A stretch of DNA of 64,000 nt from Nesterenkonia xinjiangensis. GTDB lineage: Bacteria > Actinomycetota > Actinomycetes > Actinomycetales > Micrococcaceae. The position numbers were made by a program, and so were the translations under genes. This document shows, one piece after another, positions 17,670-29,479 of this stretch. Where the stretch lies: the NCBI RefSeq assembly GCF_013410745.1, contig NZ_JACCFY010000001.1, positions 3,410,001-3,474,000 of the forward strand, in the 5' to 3' direction. Position 1 is the first letter of the stretch; the number at the start of each line of letters is the position of its first letter. Below the pieces are notes generated by a model. The model was not told where the DNA came from, did no database searches, and was given only the letters and a program-made list of their open reading frames with translations.

Positions 17670-18793
17670 CCAGCATCGACCTGACCGCCGCTGAGAGGGC
17701 CGCGGAGTCAGCGGCACCAGCTGTGCCGGCGGACCTGCTCGACCCGGGCTTCGCCTCGGACAACACCGCCGGGATCTCGCCGGCGGTCCTCGGGGCCATC
17801 ACCGACGCCAACACGGGTTCTGCCCTCCCCTACGGCGGGGACGGTGTGACAGCACGGCTGGAGCATGTCATCCGTGAGGAGTTCGGATCGCAGGCGCAGA
17901 TCTTCCCGGTGTTCACCGGCACGGGCGCCAACGTGGTCTCCCTGCAGGCGATGCTGCCTCGCTGGGGAGCCGCCATCTGCACCCGCCAGGCACATGTGAA
18001 CACTGACGAGGGTGCCGCGCCGGAACGAGTGGGGGCGATCAAGCTGCTGGCCCGCCCTCGCCCCGACGGTCGCCTCACCCCGGAGGACGTCGACGCGGAA
18101 CTGGGTGCACAGGGCTTCGTCCATGCCGCACAGCCGCTGGCCGTGACGCTCACCCAGTCCACCGAGGTCGGCACCGTCTACTCCCCCGCCCAGATCGCCG
18201 CCGTGGCCGAGCGGGCGCACGCCGCGGGCCTGGGAGTGCACATGGACGGATCACGGATCTCCAACGCGGCCGCGGCCTTGGGCGTGTCTCTGCGTGAGGT
18301 CACCACCGACGTCGGCGTCGACGTCCTCAGTCTGGGCGGCACCAAGAACGGGGCGCTGGCGGCCGAGGCCGTCGTCGTCCTGAACCCGGACAGGGTGACC
18401 GGGCTCGACTACATCCGGAAGTTCTCGATGCAGCTGGCCAGCAAACAGCGGTTCGTCTCCGCCCAGCTGCTCGAGCTCTTCGGCACGGACCTGTGGCGGC
18501 GCAACGCCGAGCATGCCAACGCACAGGCGCGGCGGCTGGGCGAGCGGCTCGCGCAGATCGACGGCATCGAACTCTCCTCCCCCGCCCAGGTCAACGCCGT
18601 GTTCCCGAAGATGCCCCGCCATGTGGTGGCGGCCCTGCAGTCGCGGTACCTGTGCCATGTCTGGGACGAGGCGGCCGACGGTGACCCGATCATCCGCCTG
18701 ATGTGCTCCTTCGCCACCTCGGATGCGCAGATCGACGAGCTGGTGGACCACGCGCGCAGAGCCTCCACGGCGCGCCTCGCCCACGGTGGCTGA
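17666..18793 (+). CDS. ltaE: Low-specificity L-threonine aldolase / beta-eliminating lyase family
   Basis: This 375-residue fold-type I PLP protein begins at GTG 17666, overlapping the msrB stop. Family motifs include FASDNTAGISPAVL, NTGSALPYGGD, FTGTGANVVSL, VHMDGSRISNAAA and the PLP lysine K227 in LGGTKNGAL. Threonine aldolases split L-threonine (or allo-threonine) to glycine and acetaldehyde. The family also contains other beta-hydroxy amino acid lyases, so exact specificity is not assigned. Coupling with msrB suggests co-expression, not an obvious shared pathway. Confidence 0.9.
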   Translation: MTSIDLTAAERAAESAAPAVPADLLDPGFASDNTAGISPAVLGAITDANTGSALPYGGDGVTARLEHVIREEFGSQAQIFPVFTGTGANVVSLQAMLPRWGAAICTRQAHVNTDEGAAPERVGAIKLLARPRPDGRLTPEDVDAELGAQGFVHAAQPLAVTLTQSTEVGTVYSPAQIAAVAERAHAAGLGVHMDGSRISNAAAALGVSLREVTTDVGVDVLSLGGTKNGALAAEAVVVLNPDRVTGLDYIRKFSMQLASKQRFVSAQLLELFGTDLWRRNAEHANAQARRLGERLAQIDGIELSSPAQVNAVFPKMPRHVVAALQSRYLCHVWDEAADGDPIIRLMCSFATSDAQIDELVDHARRASTARLAHGG

Positions 18794-18802
18794 TCCTGTC
18801 CA

Positions 18803-18808
18803 TAGGCT
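18803..18808 (+). promoter_or_regulatory. -10 hexamer TAGGCT for a leaderless DUF3000 transcript
   Basis: TAGGCT is followed by 6 nt (ggatgc) and the GTG start at 18815; no Shine-Dalgarno. It lies directly after the preceding stop codon, so it would give the DUF3000-rnd pair its own promoter. Confidence 0.5.
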
Positions 18809-18814
18809 GGATGC

Positions 18815-19498
18815 GTGACAGCACTCGATCCAGCCGGATCTGCGAGGGGACGCGGGCTCGGCCCACAGATCTCCACTCCCGGCATCGACGAGCTCCCAGA
18901 GTCCTTCCGCTCGGCCCTGGGGGAGCTGCGCCGTGCCCGACCTCGGCACCAGGCGCTCGTCGAGGAGATCCCGGCCCCGGTGAAACTCGCCCCCTACGCG
19001 GTGGCGCTGCGTGCCGAGGTGTTGGAACCTTCGGCGAAGACTCCGGTGCACGGCCCTGCCCGGCTCCGGCCGGCGCCGGAGGAACCGGACATGCTGGCGA
19101 CGGGGCGCTTCATCCTGCTGCACGATCCCCAAGGCCAGGAGACCTGGGGCGGGACCTTCCGGGTGGTGATCTATATCCGTGCCGAGCTGGACGCGGACAT
19201 GGGCAACGATCCCCTGCTCGCGGAGGTCGCCTGGACCTGGCTGAGTGATTCGCTGGACCAGTGCGGCGTCGAGCACAGCCACGCCGGCGGCACTGCCACG
19301 CGCATCCTCTCGGAGTCCTTCGGCAGTCTCGAGGAGCGTCGGGCCAGCAACACTGTGGAGCTGCGCGCCTCCTGGACGCCCACGGGCTCGCACCTGGGCC
19401 GGCACTTGGAAGCCTGGGCCGACATGGTCTGCTCCTTCGCCGGACTCCCGCCCCTGCCCGACGGCGTGGTGGCCCTGCCCCATGTCAGGAGGAACTGA
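18815..19498 (+). CDS. DUF3000 domain-containing protein
   Basis: This 227-residue soluble protein of unknown function starts at GTG 18815. It matches the actinobacterial DUF3000 family: FRSALGELRRARPRHQALVEEIPAP near the N-terminus, RFILLHDPQGQETWGGTFRVV, AEVAWTWLSDSLDQ and SFGSLEERRASNTVELRASWTP. There are no membrane segments and no catalytic signature I recognise. It lies 7 nt upstream of ribonuclease D, a neighbourhood kept in many actinobacteria, so a link to RNA metabolism is plausible but only inferred. Confidence 0.88.
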   Translation: MTALDPAGSARGRGLGPQISTPGIDELPESFRSALGELRRARPRHQALVEEIPAPVKLAPYAVALRAEVLEPSAKTPVHGPARLRPAPEEPDMLATGRFILLHDPQGQETWGGTFRVVIYIRAELDADMGNDPLLAEVAWTWLSDSLDQCGVEHSHAGGTATRILSESFGSLEERRASNTVELRASWTPTGSHLGRHLEAWADMVCSFAGLPPLPDGVVALPHVRRN

Positions 19499-19505
19499 CC
19501 ACATC

Positions 19506-20735
19506 ATGGAGGACCAGGAAGAGCATCTTCCGCCCCTGCTGACCGAGCCCGCCGACGGAGTCCCCTTCGTCATCGACACCCCGCGAGGCCTGCAGCGCTG
19601 CGCCGAGGCCCTCGCCGCAGGCACCGGACCGGTGGCGGTCGACGCGGAGCGCGCCTCGGGCTTCCGCTATGGCCAGCGGGCCTTTCTCGTGCAGCTCAAG
19701 CGTGAGGGCTCAGGACTCTGGCTGATCGACCCCGAGCCCTTCGACACGCTCATCCCGCTGCAGCGCGCCCTCGGCAGTGCGGAATGGATCCTGCACGCCG
19801 CCTCCCAGGATCTTCCCTGCCTGGCCGAGCTGGGGATGCACCCGCACGCGCTCTTCGACACCGAGCTGGGAGCCCGGCTGGCCGGGTTGCCCCGCGTCGG
19901 CCTCGGTGCCGTCGTCGAATCCCTGCTGGGCGTCCGGCTGGCCAAGGAGCACTCGGCGGCGGACTGGTCCCGACGCCCTCTGCCGCAGGACTGGCTGCGC
20001 TATGCGGCTCTGGACGTCGAGCTGCTGATCGAGCTGCGCTCCTCGCTCAGCCAGATGCTCGAGGAGCAGGGAAAGACGGACTGGGCGGCCCAGGAGTTCG
20101 AGCATGTGCGGACGCATCGACCGGCCGCGGTCCCGAGGAAGGACCGATGGCGCAAGACCACCGGGATCAACAAGCTGAAGAGTCCGCGCCGCCTGGCAGC
20201 CCTGCGCGAGCTGTGGCGCGCCCGCGAGCACCTGGCCGAGCAGAAGGACATCGCCCCGGGCCACGTGCTCCCCGACTCTGCGTTGGTCGCCGCGGCCCAG
20301 GACATGCCCGGGACCGTGCCGCAGCTGTTGGGAGTGCCGGGATTCCACGGGCGTGCCGCCAAACGGGAAGCCCCGCGATGGCTGCGGGCGGTCAAAGCCG
20401 GGGCGGCGTCCGAGGACCTTCCTGAACTGCAGCGCCGCACCGGCGCTCCCCCTCCTCCGCGCTCCTGGAAGGACCGGAATCCGCTGGCCTTCCGCCGGTA
20501 CCGCACGGCCCGGGAGCGCCTGGTCCGGCAGGCCGAGAGGCTGGAGGTCATGTCAGAGATCCTGCTGACTCCGGCGGTGCTCAAGCAGGTCTGCTGGGAA
20601 CCTCCGGAGCCGATCGATCTCGAGACGGTCGCAGCAGCTCTGGCCGAGCTGGGCGCCCGTCCATGGCAGGTGGAGCAGGCCGCGGCCATCGTCACGGTCG
20701 CTCTGCTGGACCCGGACCGTCTGGACGATCTCTGA
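19506..20735 (+). CDS. rnd: Ribonuclease D-like 3'-5' exonuclease with HRDC domain
   Basis: This 409-residue protein takes the ATG at 19506, with AGGAGG upstream inside the DUF3000 gene. The DEDDy exonuclease site is visible: VAVDAERASG (D, E), HAASQDLPCL (D), and YAALDVELL (Tyr and Asp). An HRDC-type helical domain follows (about 215-300) and a further C-terminal helical region. RNase D trims 3' ends of tRNA precursors and other stable RNAs. The rnd-DUF3000 pairing is standard for the phylum. In relatives I would expect a thiolase gene between rnd and the FadB-like gene; it is missing here. Confidence 0.93.
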   Translation: MEDQEEHLPPLLTEPADGVPFVIDTPRGLQRCAEALAAGTGPVAVDAERASGFRYGQRAFLVQLKREGSGLWLIDPEPFDTLIPLQRALGSAEWILHAASQDLPCLAELGMHPHALFDTELGARLAGLPRVGLGAVVESLLGVRLAKEHSAADWSRRPLPQDWLRYAALDVELLIELRSSLSQMLEEQGKTDWAAQEFEHVRTHRPAAVPRKDRWRKTTGINKLKSPRRLAALRELWRAREHLAEQKDIAPGHVLPDSALVAAAQDMPGTVPQLLGVPGFHGRAAKREAPRWLRAVKAGAASEDLPELQRRTGAPPPPRSWKDRNPLAFRRYRTARERLVRQAERLEVMSEILLTPAVLKQVCWEPPEPIDLETVAAALAELGARPWQVEQAAAIVTVALLDPDRLDDL

Positions 20736-20830
20736 GGCAGCCGACGAAGGCGCTGGCCAGGTGAGCTACTCGTCGGTAGCATGTGATGCAGAACGCATTC
20801 TTCCCTGACGACGACGCTGTGGAGGCACCC

Positions 20831-23008
20831 ATGAACGCGCAGTCCGCCCGCTCCAGCTCCGCCGGAACCGACCGGCAGGCCATCACCCCCGCACAGACCG
20901 ACTTCTCCGGCTACGCCGCCCTTGCGGAGGCCTTCTCCGACGAGGTGCTCACGCACAGCCGGGTCGAGGACGTCGCACTTCCCGACGACGCCGGCACCCT
21001 GGCGCTCATCCGGCTCGACAATGATGCGCCGAAAAGGCCCACCACGCTCGGACCGAACTCGCTCATCGCGTTCGGCGAAGCCGTGGCCGCTCAGCTGCCC
21101 CGTGCTGAGTCCGGCGAGATCGTCGGCCTCGCCGTGATCGGCAAGCCCGGATACCTGGTGGCCGGCGCGGATCTCGGCGCGGTCAACACCATCGAATCCT
21201 CGGAGCTCGCCCGAAACATGGCTGAGCTGGGCCATCAGGCCTACAACCTGCTCGAAGACTTCCCGGTGCCCAGCTTCGCCTTCATCAACGGCACCGCTCT
21301 GGGCGGCGGTCTGGAGATCGCACTGGCGGCCCAGTGGCGCACCGTCTCCACGGGCGCCAAGGCGCTCTCCCTGCCAGAGGCCTTCCTGGGGCTCATCCCC
21401 GGATGGGGCGGTGTGTACCGCCTGCCCCGGCTCATCGGCCCCGAGGCGGCCGCGCAGGTGATCTTCAGCAATGCGCTGGCCAACAACCGCACACTCAAGG
21501 GCCCGCAGGCCTATGAGCTGGGAATCGCCGACGCCCTGCTCGGGGCCGACGACTTCGAGCAGGAGTCCCTGGCCTTCGCGGCCAGGGTCATCTCCGAGGA
21601 CCCCGAGACGCTGACCTCACTGACGCGACACCGGGACCGTGACACCTCCGAGGAGGCCTGGGAGCGCGCCGTGGGCTCCGCCCGCAGGACCGTGGCCACG
21701 AAGACCGGAGAGTCTGCGCCCGCCCCGGTGAAGGCGCTGGAGGTCTTCACCGCCGGCAAGGATCTGGATCGGGAGCAGGATCGGGTCGCCGAATGCGATG
21801 CGCTGGCCGAGCTCATGGTGACCGCCGAGTTCGCCAACACCGTCTACGCCTTCCTGGAGCTGGTCCAGAAGCGCGCCAAGCGTCCGGCCGGAGTGCCGGA
21901 GACGGCTCCGCGTCAGGTCGGTAAGGTCGGCATCGTCGGGGCCGGGCTGATGGCCTCTCAGCTCGCCATGGTCTTCGCCCAGCACCTGCAGGTGCCCGTG
22001 GTGATGACCGACGTCGACGACGCCCGCGTGGCCAAGGGCCTGGACTTCGTCTCCTCCCAGGTGGAGAAGCTGCAGACGAAGGGCAGGCTGAGCGCCGATC
22101 AGGCCGCAGGCCTCAAAAGCCTGGTCACCGGCTCCACGGACAAGTCCGTCTACGCGGACGCCGATTTCATCATCGAGGCGGTCTTCGAGGAGATCGGGGT
22201 GAAGAAGCAGGTCTTCGCGGAGCTGGAGGAGATCGTCCCTGCCGAGACGATCCTGGCCACGAACACCTCCTCCCTGTCGGTCACGGAGATGGCCGCCGAT
22301 CTGCGGCACCCTGAGCGGGTCATCGGTTTTCACTTCTTCAACCCGGTCGCCGTGATGCCGCTGATCGAGATCGCCCGGACCCCGCAGACCGCTGACGAGC
22401 CGATCGCCACGGCCTTCGACCTTGCCGCACGGCTGCGCAAGACCCCGGTGCTGACCACCGACTCGGCCGCGTTCGTGGTCAACCGGATCCTGCTGCGCCT
22501 CATGGCCGAGGTCCAGAAGGCGTTCGATGAGGGCACCGACGCGGCCACTGCGGACCAGGCACTGCGTCCGATCGGCCTGCCGATGACGCCGTTCACCCTC
22601 CTGGCCATGGTGGGCATCCCGGTGGCCCAGCACGTGACCGAGTCGCTGCACGCAGCGTTCGGTGAGAGGTTCCATGTCTCGGACAATCTGCAGCGACTCA
22701 TCGAGGCAGGCGTCACCGAGATCTGGAGCACCGACGAGGATGGCCGCCCGTACATCAAGGAGGAGACGCTGGCGCTCATCGAGGTGGGCGACTCCCCGCG
22801 CACCGGCGAGCAGCTGCTCCACGACGTCGAGGACGCCCTGGCCCAGGAGATCGGTCTGATGCTCACCGAGGGTGTGGTCAGCTCGCCGAAGGACATCGAT
22901 CTGTGCATGATCCTCGGGGCCGCCTGGCCGATGCACCGCGGCGGCATCACTCCCTACCTGGATCAGATCGGCGCCAGCGCGAGGATCAACGGCCGCACCT
23001 TCCACTGA
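20831..23008 (+). CDS. fadB: Bifunctional enoyl-CoA hydratase / 3-hydroxyacyl-CoA dehydrogenase (FadB/FadJ-like alpha subunit)
   Basis: This 725-residue protein takes the ATG at 20831, with GGAGG 5 nt upstream. Residues about 30-300 form a crotonase domain (GTALGGGLEIALA oxyanion loop, catalytic Glu in PEAFLGLIPGWGG). Residues about 355-540 form the NAD-binding 3-hydroxyacyl-CoA dehydrogenase domain (VGIVGAGLMAS, catalytic His in VIGFHFFNPVAVMPL). The C-terminal HAD domains include AWPMHRGGITPY. It performs the second and third steps of fatty-acid beta-oxidation. The partner thiolase FadA is not adjacent; only 95 nt separate it from rnd. Confidence 0.93.
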   Translation: MNAQSARSSSAGTDRQAITPAQTDFSGYAALAEAFSDEVLTHSRVEDVALPDDAGTLALIRLDNDAPKRPTTLGPNSLIAFGEAVAAQLPRAESGEIVGLAVIGKPGYLVAGADLGAVNTIESSELARNMAELGHQAYNLLEDFPVPSFAFINGTALGGGLEIALAAQWRTVSTGAKALSLPEAFLGLIPGWGGVYRLPRLIGPEAAAQVIFSNALANNRTLKGPQAYELGIADALLGADDFEQESLAFAARVISEDPETLTSLTRHRDRDTSEEAWERAVGSARRTVATKTGESAPAPVKALEVFTAGKDLDREQDRVAECDALAELMVTAEFANTVYAFLELVQKRAKRPAGVPETAPRQVGKVGIVGAGLMASQLAMVFAQHLQVPVVMTDVDDARVAKGLDFVSSQVEKLQTKGRLSADQAAGLKSLVTGSTDKSVYADADFIIEAVFEEIGVKKQVFAELEEIVPAETILATNTSSLSVTEMAADLRHPERVIGFHFFNPVAVMPLIEIARTPQTADEPIATAFDLAARLRKTPVLTTDSAAFVVNRILLRLMAEVQKAFDEGTDAATADQALRPIGLPMTPFTLLAMVGIPVAQHVTESLHAAFGERFHVSDNLQRLIEAGVTEIWSTDEDGRPYIKEETLALIEVGDSPRTGEQLLHDVEDALAQEIGLMLTEGVVSSPKDIDLCMILGAAWPMHRGGITPYLDQIGASARINGRTFH

Positions 23009-23073
23009 GGTCGGCCCCACAGTCGATCAGCTCGGCCCGGCAGGTGGGCGCGGCACTGCGTTCCTGGTCCCGG

Positions 23074-23079
23074 TAGACT
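23074..23079 (+). promoter_or_regulatory. -10 hexamer TAGACT for a leaderless Rieske-protein transcript
   Basis: TAGACT is followed by 8 nt (cgggaccg) and the ATG at 23088, without a Shine-Dalgarno. Confidence 0.45.
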
Positions 23080-23087
23080 CGGGACCG

Positions 23088-23528
23088 ATGAGTGACACAT
23101 GCTGCGCCCGCCGGGCCTTTCTCCGCTCCACCGCTGCCGGGGCCGTCGGCCTGACCGGGCTCTCACTGGCAGCCTGCGGCGGCGGCACGGAGGACTCCGA
23201 GTCCGCGGGCGAGGCCGTGCATCCCGGCGACACGTGGGAATCGGTGCTCGCGGCCGAGGAGCTGCCGCCGGGAGCCTCCACGTCAGCCAGCGTCGGAGAG
23301 CATGACCTTCTGCTGCACCGCAGCGGCGAGGAAGAGGTGCACGCCTTCACGTCCGTCTGCACCCACCAGGGATGCACGGTGGAGGCTGAGGACGAGCGGT
23401 TCCCCTGCCCCTGCCATGGCTCCGTCTTCGCCGTCGACTCGGGCGAGCCGATCTCTGGGCCCGCGACCCGCCCCCTGACCCGGTTCGAGGCGGAGATCAC
23501 CGACGGCGAAATTCGTGTGCTGATCTGA
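23088..23528 (+). CDS. Tat-exported Rieske [2Fe-2S] lipoprotein
   Basis: This 146-residue protein has a twin-arginine signal (RR at residues 8-9, RRAFLRSTAAGAVG) ending in a lipobox SLAAC with Cys30, so it should be an exported, lipid-anchored protein. The Rieske site is complete: C91-T-H93 and C107-P-C-H110 bind the cluster, while C96 and C109 are placed to form the usual disulfide. It is a small stand-alone Rieske protein, not the QcrA subunit of the bc complex, which is longer and has several membrane helices. The redox partner is unknown. Twin arginines also fit because the cofactor is inserted before export. Confidence 0.92.
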   Translation: MSDTCCARRAFLRSTAAGAVGLTGLSLAACGGGTEDSESAGEAVHPGDTWESVLAAEELPPGASTSASVGEHDLLLHRSGEEEVHAFTSVCTHQGCTVEAEDERFPCPCHGSVFAVDSGEPISGPATRPLTRFEAEITDGEIRVLI

Positions 23529-23581
23529 GCAGTACGACCCTCTGAGGAGCCCGGACCGGAGGCGGATCCGTGCGATCAGGA

Positions 23582-24076
23582 TCAGCCGATGCGGATACGC
23601 ACCTTCGAGGCCGGCACATCCGTTCCGCGGATGGCTCCGCGCACCGCGTCTCCAGCCTTGCGCCGATGCAGTGTGCGGCCGCTCATGACCAACGCCGAGA
23701 CACCGTCGAACTCCGCCGGCTCAGGATCGCTCAACGCACCCAGGCCGCGCCAGGCCAGGGTGGTCAGCACCGTGGCGTGCACGGTGTCCGCGTTCCGCCG
23801 TTCCGCAGCCGAAGGCTCCGGGCCCTTCAGCGGGACAGCCACCACCAGCTCGGAGGTCTCCTCCTCGGACACCTCGCGGTAGCCGTCGGCCGCACACTGG
23901 GCGGTGAAGCTCTCCAGCAGCATCTGAGCCTCCTCGGGCTGCGCCTTCTCGGCGGTCAGCGTGCCGTTGACGCCCACCGCACCGTGATGGACCACGAACT
24001 CGCCGGCGGCCTCGTCGAACCAGGCCTCGCGATACTGCCAGCCTGACGGCTCGGCGGGACGGAACAGACTGATCAT
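23582..24076 (-). CDS. Conserved hypothetical protein
   Basis: This 164-residue protein takes the ATG at 24076, with GGAGG just upstream. It begins MISLFRPAEPSGWQYREAW and ends in a basic segment with SGRTLHRRKAGDAVRG. I recognise no domain with certainty. The N-terminal block (YREAWFDEAAGEFVVHHGAVG) faintly resembles the strand pattern of WGR-type modules, but this is not reliable. There is no signal peptide and no membrane segment. It lies downstream of dxs on the same strand, 71 nt away, and may be co-transcribed with it; it converges with the Rieske gene. Confidence 0.75.
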   Translation of the reverse strand: MISLFRPAEPSGWQYREAWFDEAAGEFVVHHGAVGVNGTLTAEKAQPEEAQMLLESFTAQCAADGYREVSEEETSELVVAVPLKGPEPSAAERRNADTVHATVLTTLAWRGLGALSDPEPAEFDGVSALVMSGRTLHRRKAGDAVRGAIRGTDVPASKVRIRIG

Positions 24077-24147
24077 GGAGCCTCCGGAAGGACTGGGCCG
24101 CACGGAGGTCCCGAGCGGCGGGAAGTGTGAGCTGGTCAGGGGTAGGT

Positions 24148-26166
24148 TCAGGTGTCCCGGCTGAAGGGGAAGCTGGGGATCTCTCCCGTGGGGAGGTCCT
24201 CCCCGGGTAGCGGGCGGGCGAAAGGCACCTTAGTGCCCAGCACCTGGGCCACGGTGTCCTGGGCGATCTGGGCGGAGGTCAGTCCGACCCGTGCGAGCAC
24301 CTCGCCCCGCGATCCATGCGAGAGGAACTCCACCGGCAGACCCACCTCGTTGAGAGCGGTGTCGACTCCGGCCTCACGCATGGTCTGACGGATCCGCGAC
24401 CCGACGCCGCCGGCCTTCACCCCGTCCTCGGCGCACACCACGATGCGGTGCCTCGCCGCCAGGGAGACCACGGTGTCCGGCACCGGCAGCACCCATCGCG
24501 GGTCGACCACCGTGGAGGTGATGCCCTGGTCGGCGAGTCGCCGAGCGACGTCGAGAGACAGTTCAGCCATCGTGCCGACCGAGACGATCAGCACGTCGTT
24601 GCTGTAGGCGCCGTCGTCGTCGGTCTGGCCATGGAGCACCTCCACGCCGTCGTCGAACCGATGCAGGGCGTCGATCTCGCCGTTGACCGAGCCCTTGGAG
24701 AAACGGACCACCGTAGGAGCGTCGTCAACCGCCACTGCCTCACGCAGCTCTTCACGCAGCCGCGTCGAGTCACGTGGTGCGGCGATCTGCAGCCCCGGGA
24801 CGATCTGCAGGAGGGAGAGGTCCCACATGCCGTGATGGCTGGGGCCGTCCGGACCGGTGACCCCTGCGCGGTCGAGGACCAGGGTGACTCCCGCCTTGTG
24901 GAGCGCGACATCCATGAGCAGCTGGTCGAAGGCCCGGTTGAGGAAGGTCGCGTAGAGGGCCACCACCGGGTGCAGCCCCCCATAGGCCAGCCCGGCCGCA
25001 GAGGTGACGGCGTGCTGCTCGGCGATGCCGACGTCGAAGACCCGCTCCGGGTGCTTCTGGGCGAAGCTGCGCAGCCCTACGGGGTTGAGCATCGCTCCGG
25101 TGAGCGCGACGACGTCGGGACGCTCGTCGGCGATGGCAGTGATCTCCTCCTCGAAGACCGAGGTCCAGGACCGTGCGGCCCCCCGCGAGACAGGCTCGCC
25201 GGTCTCCGGGTCGATCACCCCGACGGCATGGAACTGGTCCTTCTCGTCCGCGCGGGCCGGTGCATAGCCGCGACCCTTTTCCGTGAGGGCATGGACGATG
25301 ACCGGGCCGCCATAGTTCTTGGCGTCCTGGAGAGCCTCCTCCATGGAGCGTTGATCATGGCCGTCCACCGGGCCGATGTATTTCATGCCCAGGTCCTCGA
25401 AGAGGCCCTGCGGTGACCAAAAGTCTTTGGCGCCCTTCTTCGCCGCATGCAGGCTGCGGTAGACCATCTGGCTGACCGGCCCCCCATGTTGCAGACGCTG
25501 CTTGGTGCCGTCCATCGTCCTCTCGTAGACGTGGTGTGTGCGCAGCTTGTCGAGGAAGCCGCGGCGCAGCCGACCCAGCTGGTCGGCGAGCCCGCCGACT
25601 GTCGGAGCGTAGGAGCGACCGTTGTCGTTGACGACGATGATCACTCGACGGTCCTTGTCCGCGGCGATGTTGTTCAGCGCCTCCCAGGCCATGCCGCCGG
25701 TCAGCGCTCCGTCCCCGATGACGGCGACGACGGACCGGTCGTCCTCTCCGCTGAGGACCCGGGCCTTGGAGATCCCGTCGGCCCAGGACAGCGACGAGGA
25801 GGCGTGGGAGGACTCGACGACGTCGTGGATGGACTCCGCCCGATCGGGGTACCCCGCCAGCCCTCCCTGCTGCCGCAGGGTGGAGAAGTCCTGACGCCCG
25901 GTCACCAGCTTGTGGATGTAGGACTGGTGTCCGGTGTCGAAGATGATCGAGTCACGAGGCGAGTCGAAGATGCGATGGATCGCCAGGGTCAGCTCCACCA
26001 CGCCGAGGTTGGGGCCCAGATGCCCGCCCGTCCTGGAGACGTTGTCGATGAGGAACTGCCGGATCTCCGCGGACAGCCGTTCCAGCTGCTCATCGGACAG
26101 CCGGGTCAGATCCTGGGGAGACCTGATGGTCTCCAGAATGGTCTTCACGGACTCGATCCCTCCCAT
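24148..26166 (-). CDS. dxs: 1-Deoxy-D-xylulose-5-phosphate synthase
   Basis: This 672-residue ThDP enzyme contains the family's N-terminal [15 protein letters not shown], the cofactor motif [16 protein letters not shown], the transketolase-type central domain with [13 protein letters not shown] and [18 protein letters not shown], and the C-terminal domain. It condenses pyruvate and glyceraldehyde 3-phosphate to DXP, the first step of the MEP isoprenoid pathway, also feeding thiamine and pyridoxal synthesis. Start choice is ambiguous. The ATG at 26166 has AGGAAG upstream. A GTG at 26148 has GGGAGG at good spacing and better fits homologous N-termini ([11 protein letters not shown]). Confidence 0.97.
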   Translation of the reverse strand: MGGIESVKTILETIRSPQDLTRLSDEQLERLSAEIRQFLIDNVSRTGGHLGPNLGVVELTLAIHRIFDSPRDSIIFDTGHQSYIHKLVTGRQDFSTLRQQGGLAGYPDRAESIHDVVESSHASSSLSWADGISKARVLSGEDDRSVVAVIGDGALTGGMAWEALNNIAADKDRRVIIVVNDNGRSYAPTVGGLADQLGRLRRGFLDKLRTHHVYERTMDGTKQRLQHGGPVSQMVYRSLHAAKKGAKDFWSPQGLFEDLGMKYIGPVDGHDQRSMEEALQDAKNYGGPVIVHALTEKGRGYAPARADEKDQFHAVGVIDPETGEPVSRGAARSWTSVFEEEITAIADERPDVVALTGAMLNPVGLRSFAQKHPERVFDVGIAEQHAVTSAAGLAYGGLHPVVALYATFLNRAFDQLLMDVALHKAGVTLVLDRAGVTGPDGPSHHGMWDLSLLQIVPGLQIAAPRDSTRLREELREAVAVDDAPTVVRFSKGSVNGEIDALHRFDDGVEVLHGQTDDDGAYSNDVLIVSVGTMAELSLDVARRLADQGITSTVVDPRWVLPVPDTVVSLAARHRIVVCAEDGVKAGGVGSRIRQTMREAGVDTALNEVGLPVEFLSHGSRGEVLARVGLTSAQIAQDTVAQVLGTKVPFARPLPGEDLPTGEIPSFPFSRDT

Positions 26167-26227
26167 GCGATCAGGCTTCCTGCGATTCTACCGTCCGTCG
26201 TCCCGGATCCCGCACCCGCAGGACGCC

Positions 26228-26269
26228 GACGGCGGGCGGCCCAGAGTCTCCCCTGGCCCGCCCGCCGTC
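26228..26269 (-). terminator. GC-rich stem-loop after acnA
   Basis: GACGGCGGGCGG (from 26228) pairs with the complementary arm ending at 26269, with one internal mismatch and a loop of about 10 nt. It lies 34 nt past the aconitase stop codon and about 60 nt before dxs, so it should end acnA transcripts. Confidence 0.75.
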
Positions 26270-26302
26270 GCTCCGGCGGCTTCCGCCGCCTCGATCAGCC
26301 GG

Positions 26303-29125
<2,823 letters not shown>

Positions 29126-29479
29126 GCGGGACTCCTCTGTAGTTGCCAGACGGACACGGTCCGGCGGCGCACGGCCCCCGGACTACGGGCGCTGAGGTAT
29201 CTCACATGGCGGAGTCTCCGGTGCCGGCCTCGGTCGCCCCGTGGACGCAGCGACGCTCAACAGTGAGCACGACGGCGATCTCGGGTCAGTGGTGCGACCG
29301 GGCCTGAGCACGCGGTCCCTCCTCCAGCGCTCAGAGCCGTATCGCTGTCCATCCTACTCGGTCGTCATGCGCTGAGGAGACTCGTGTCGGAACGACCGCG
29401 CCGTGCACAGTGACGGCACGGGAAGACACGGGGACGACACGGGGACGACACTGACCAGGAGCTGCTCCACCTCCCTGGA
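29126..29479. other. Intergenic region between acnA start and the RNA methyltransferase stop
   Basis: This 354-nt stretch contains no credible gene on either strand. It should hold the acnA promoter and the end of the dut operon. A short tandem repeat (two copies of the 11-mer ACACGGGGACG) lies near 29430-29455. I could not identify a convincing -35/-10 pair or terminator hairpin. Confidence 0.6.

Noticed and set aside
16968-17717. N-terminal extension of the hydrolase open frame to 17717
   Set aside because: It is antisense to msrB and crosses the intergenic region. The ATG at 16967 has a good ribosome-binding site and starts a normal basic-plus-membrane N-terminus.
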